DNA from: Lachnoclostridium sp. UBA3320
Lineage (GTDB): Bacteria > Bacillota > Clostridia > Lachnospirales > Lachnospiraceae
Length of the DNA: 20,420 nt
Direction: 5' to 3'
NCBI GenBank assembly: GCA_002361175.1
Contig: DESG01000049.1
Location: forward strand, 1 to 20,420
This document shows, piece after piece, positions 20,333 through 20,420 of the stretch. The first letter of the stretch is position 1; every line of letters starts with the position of its first letter. The position numbers were made by a program, and so were the translations under genes. The notes under the pieces were generated by a model. The model ran no database searches and was not told where the DNA came from. It was given only the letters and a program-made list of their open reading frames with translations.

Positions 20333-20420
20333 AATAAGTCCTCCATTCCTTAAAAATATTTTTATATAAAAATTTTGCTTACAAGTATTATAGAATATAA
20401 ATAAATAAAATAATAGTCGA
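20333..20420 (-). promoter_or_regulatory. AT-rich upstream region with a -10 box for the transglutaminase gene
   Basis: On the minus strand a perfect TATAAT lies at 20392-20387, about 55 bases before the ATG. The region 17 bases further upstream gives only TATTAT as a -35 box, so the promoter is uncertain. No other gene is visible here. Confidence 0.4.

Overview
This is an AT-rich, tightly packed stretch of chromosome from an anaerobic low-GC Firmicute. Lachnospiraceae fits best: there is an acetate kinase, a DUF6033-like protein, a DUF5685 protein beside a J-domain protein, a rubredoxin-fused flavin reductase and a BspA-repeat/transglutaminase secreted protein. Strong GGAGG ribosome sites, several TTG/GTG starts and near-consensus vegetative promoters also fit. 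A chemoreceptor and a sigma-28-type promoter suggest a motile organism. I see no rRNA, tRNA, CRISPR array or insertion sequence.

Layout. 1-670: 3' end of ackA. 693-1505: a DUF6033-like gene with a sigma-28-type promoter and a clear terminator. 1509-3158: an orphan BlaI/MecI-type repressor, then an intact tyrosine recombinase with a long near-perfect palindrome between them. 3167-5043 (minus): a MarR-MATE efflux operon with its promoter and a palindromic operator. 5062-5322: a terminator and the relic of a HAD-phosphatase C-terminus, directly behind the chemoreceptor gene (5333-7816). 7954-10401: an intracellular SGNH/CE2-like esterase and a GT2 glycosyltransferase, divergent from interlocked promoters. 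10394-10465: a compact inverted-repeat element that includes the terminator of the next operon. 10511-12764 (minus): bactofilin-pyrH-frr.

12775-16692 (minus) is the most distinctive block. Four genes with overlapping ends encode a DUF5685 protein, a J-domain protein with a Cys-rich tail, a small membrane protein and a secreted M14 zinc carboxypeptidase. Translational coupling suggests joint function. None of the first three has an obvious known role here, and this is the best candidate in the window for an undescribed system. A 34-bp palindrome separates it from the divergent dtd gene.

16796-20420: dtd (plus) abuts ogt (minus) with no gap. Upstream on the minus strand lie a rubredoxin-fused flavin reductase, an AlkD-like alkylation repair protein and a secreted transglutaminase-like protein. 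Two alkylation-repair proteins and a redox protein thus sit together.

All functional calls come from reading motifs and gene layout; no database search was run. Promoters, operators and structured elements are sequence inferences.
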